64,000 nucleotides of DNA. Origin: WVXP01 sp964348095. Its GTDB lineage: Bacteria > Desulfobacterota > BSN033 > WVXP01. A model generated the notes under the pieces. The model worked only from the letters and a program-made list of their open reading frames with translations. It did no database searches and was not told the DNA's origin. Both the position numbers and the translations under genes were made by a program. Position 1 is the first letter of the stretch, and the number at the start of each line of letters is the position of its first letter. Shown here piece after piece: positions 63,243-64,000 of this stretch. Location of the stretch: contig CAYGBK010000011.1 in the NCBI GenBank assembly GCA_964348095.1, positions 1 to 64,000 on the forward strand, read 5' to 3'.

Positions 63243-64000
63243 TTATTTCCAGAGTCCCTCTTTAACCAAGTCGTCCATGGTGGCAGTGATACTCTCCCGA
63301 AGCGTTTCCACAATGAAATCAATCTGGTCTTTGGAGAGGATCAGGGGAGGTGAGAGAACATTGAGATGGGCCAAAGGCCGAACCATGAGTCCCCGATTCT
63401 GGGAATGAGCGGCAATTCGATTCCCGATCTTGACCTCGGGGGGCAGGAGTTCCTTGGTCTCTTTGTTGGCCACATTTTCCACACACATCATGAAGTCCTT
63501 TCCACGAACATCTCCCACGATGGGCAAATCCAGCAGCGTGGCCAGTCGCTCTTCGAAATAAGGACCGACTTCACGAACGTGGCCGCAGATATCCTCACGC
63601 TCAATGATCTCGATGTTCTTGAGTCCGGCCGCACAACTGACAGCGTGTCCAGAGTAGGTAAAGCCATGGGTAAAAAGACACCCTTTTTCCTGGGGAACGC
63701 TGATCACATCATAGATCTCATCCGAAAAAATCGTTGCCCCTAATGGCACGTAGCCCGACGTGATCCCTTTTGCACACGTAATGACATCAGGGGTGAACTT
63801 GAAGACCGGTTCTGACGCAAACATCTCTCCCAGCCTGCCAAAGGCGGTAACCACCTCATCCGAGACATAGAGGACGTCATATTTCTTGCAGATTTCCCAG
63901 GTCCGCCGATGGTAACCCGGTGGGGGGACGATCACCCCGCCAGCGCCCATGATCGGCTCGGCGATAAAACAGGCCACATTCTCTGGACCCAATTCAAGGA
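63243..64000 (-). CDS. Class III aminotransferase, omega-amino-acid type (partial)
   Basis: The C-terminal 251 residues of a class III aminotransferase; the N-terminus lies beyond the right edge. Seen motifs: FIAEPIMGAGGVIVPP, LYVSDEVVTAFGR (PLP-binding Asp), ITCAKGITSGYVPLGA (Schiff-base lysine) and HGFTYSGHAVSCAAGL. This pattern fits omega-amino acid or taurine:pyruvate aminotransferases. It ends 213 bp before the next gene on the same strand, which has its own promoter. Confidence 0.88.
   Translation of the reverse strand, partial: LELGPENVACFIAEPIMGAGGVIVPPPGYHRRTWEICKKYDVLYVSDEVVTAFGRLGEMFASEPVFKFTPDVITCAKGITSGYVPLGATIFSDEIYDVISVPQEKGCLFTHGFTYSGHAVSCAAGLKNIEIIEREDICGHVREVGPYFEERLATLLDLPIVGDVRGKDFMMCVENVANKETKELLPPEVKIGNRIAAHSQNRGLMVRPLAHLNVLSPPLILSKDQIDFIVETLRESITATMDDLVKEGLWK

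Overview
The window reads as chromosomal DNA of an anaerobic, probably sulfate-reducing or syntrophic member of the Desulfobacterota (old Deltaproteobacteria). This rests on gene content, not on a marker gene: a glutaconyl-CoA decarboxylase alpha subunit, citramalate synthase for isoleucine, menA, a xanthine-dehydrogenase-type hydroxylase, and above all three corrinoid proteins with three amine-methyltransferase-family proteins. About 50 protein genes and one tRNA are supported.

Left part (1-12000, minus strand): a type VI secretion operon, read right to left as a zinc-knuckle/pseudokinase-like protein, a stand-alone T6SS FHA C-terminal-domain protein, tssJ, tssK, tssL, tssM, tagF, tssA and tssB (cut by the window edge). 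A tRNA-Val(CAC) gene lies just upstream. Middle part (13200-34000): mostly plus-strand housekeeping genes: gmhA, a deoxyhypusine-synthase-like gene, menA, a CPBP protease, ppx/gppA, ftsH, folP, glmM, acpS, nnr, a bifunctional-nuclease gene, tsaE, lysC, cimA and a ComEA-like gene. A lone gcdA, a radical SAM gene and a PilZ gene follow. Two repeat families occur in the intergenic gaps: a ~520-bp element (two full direct copies and one partial inverted copy) with strong conserved hairpins, and a ~130-bp palindromic element (two copies).

Right part (34200-64000): a catabolic region for what are probably methylated amines or related small compounds. A 12-gene minus-strand operon (47365 down to 34238) carries a PotABCD-type transporter, an MtmB-like methyltransferase without pyrrolysine, an MttB-like methyltransferase, two corrinoid proteins, an XRE-cupin regulator and a three-subunit molybdenum hydroxylase. 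Divergent from it is a complete livKHMGF transporter. A second MtmB-like/corrinoid pair follows, divergent from a HisB-like protein, a zinc alcohol dehydrogenase and an RdhA/QueG-like iron-sulfur protein. Last comes an operon with a class III aminotransferase and a sugar-type (possibly TorT-like) ABC transporter, then a second, truncated aminotransferase.

Inferred logic: substrates enter through one of three ABC systems, the methyltransferases pass methyl groups to the corrinoid proteins, and the hydroxylase, dehydrogenase and aminotransferases handle the remaining skeleton. The methyl acceptor (a MtbA- or MtrH-type protein) and a classical RamA activator are not in the window. Start codons were chosen by Shine-Dalgarno spacing and several differ from the longest reading frame. 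All functions are read from sequence by eye; no database search was run.
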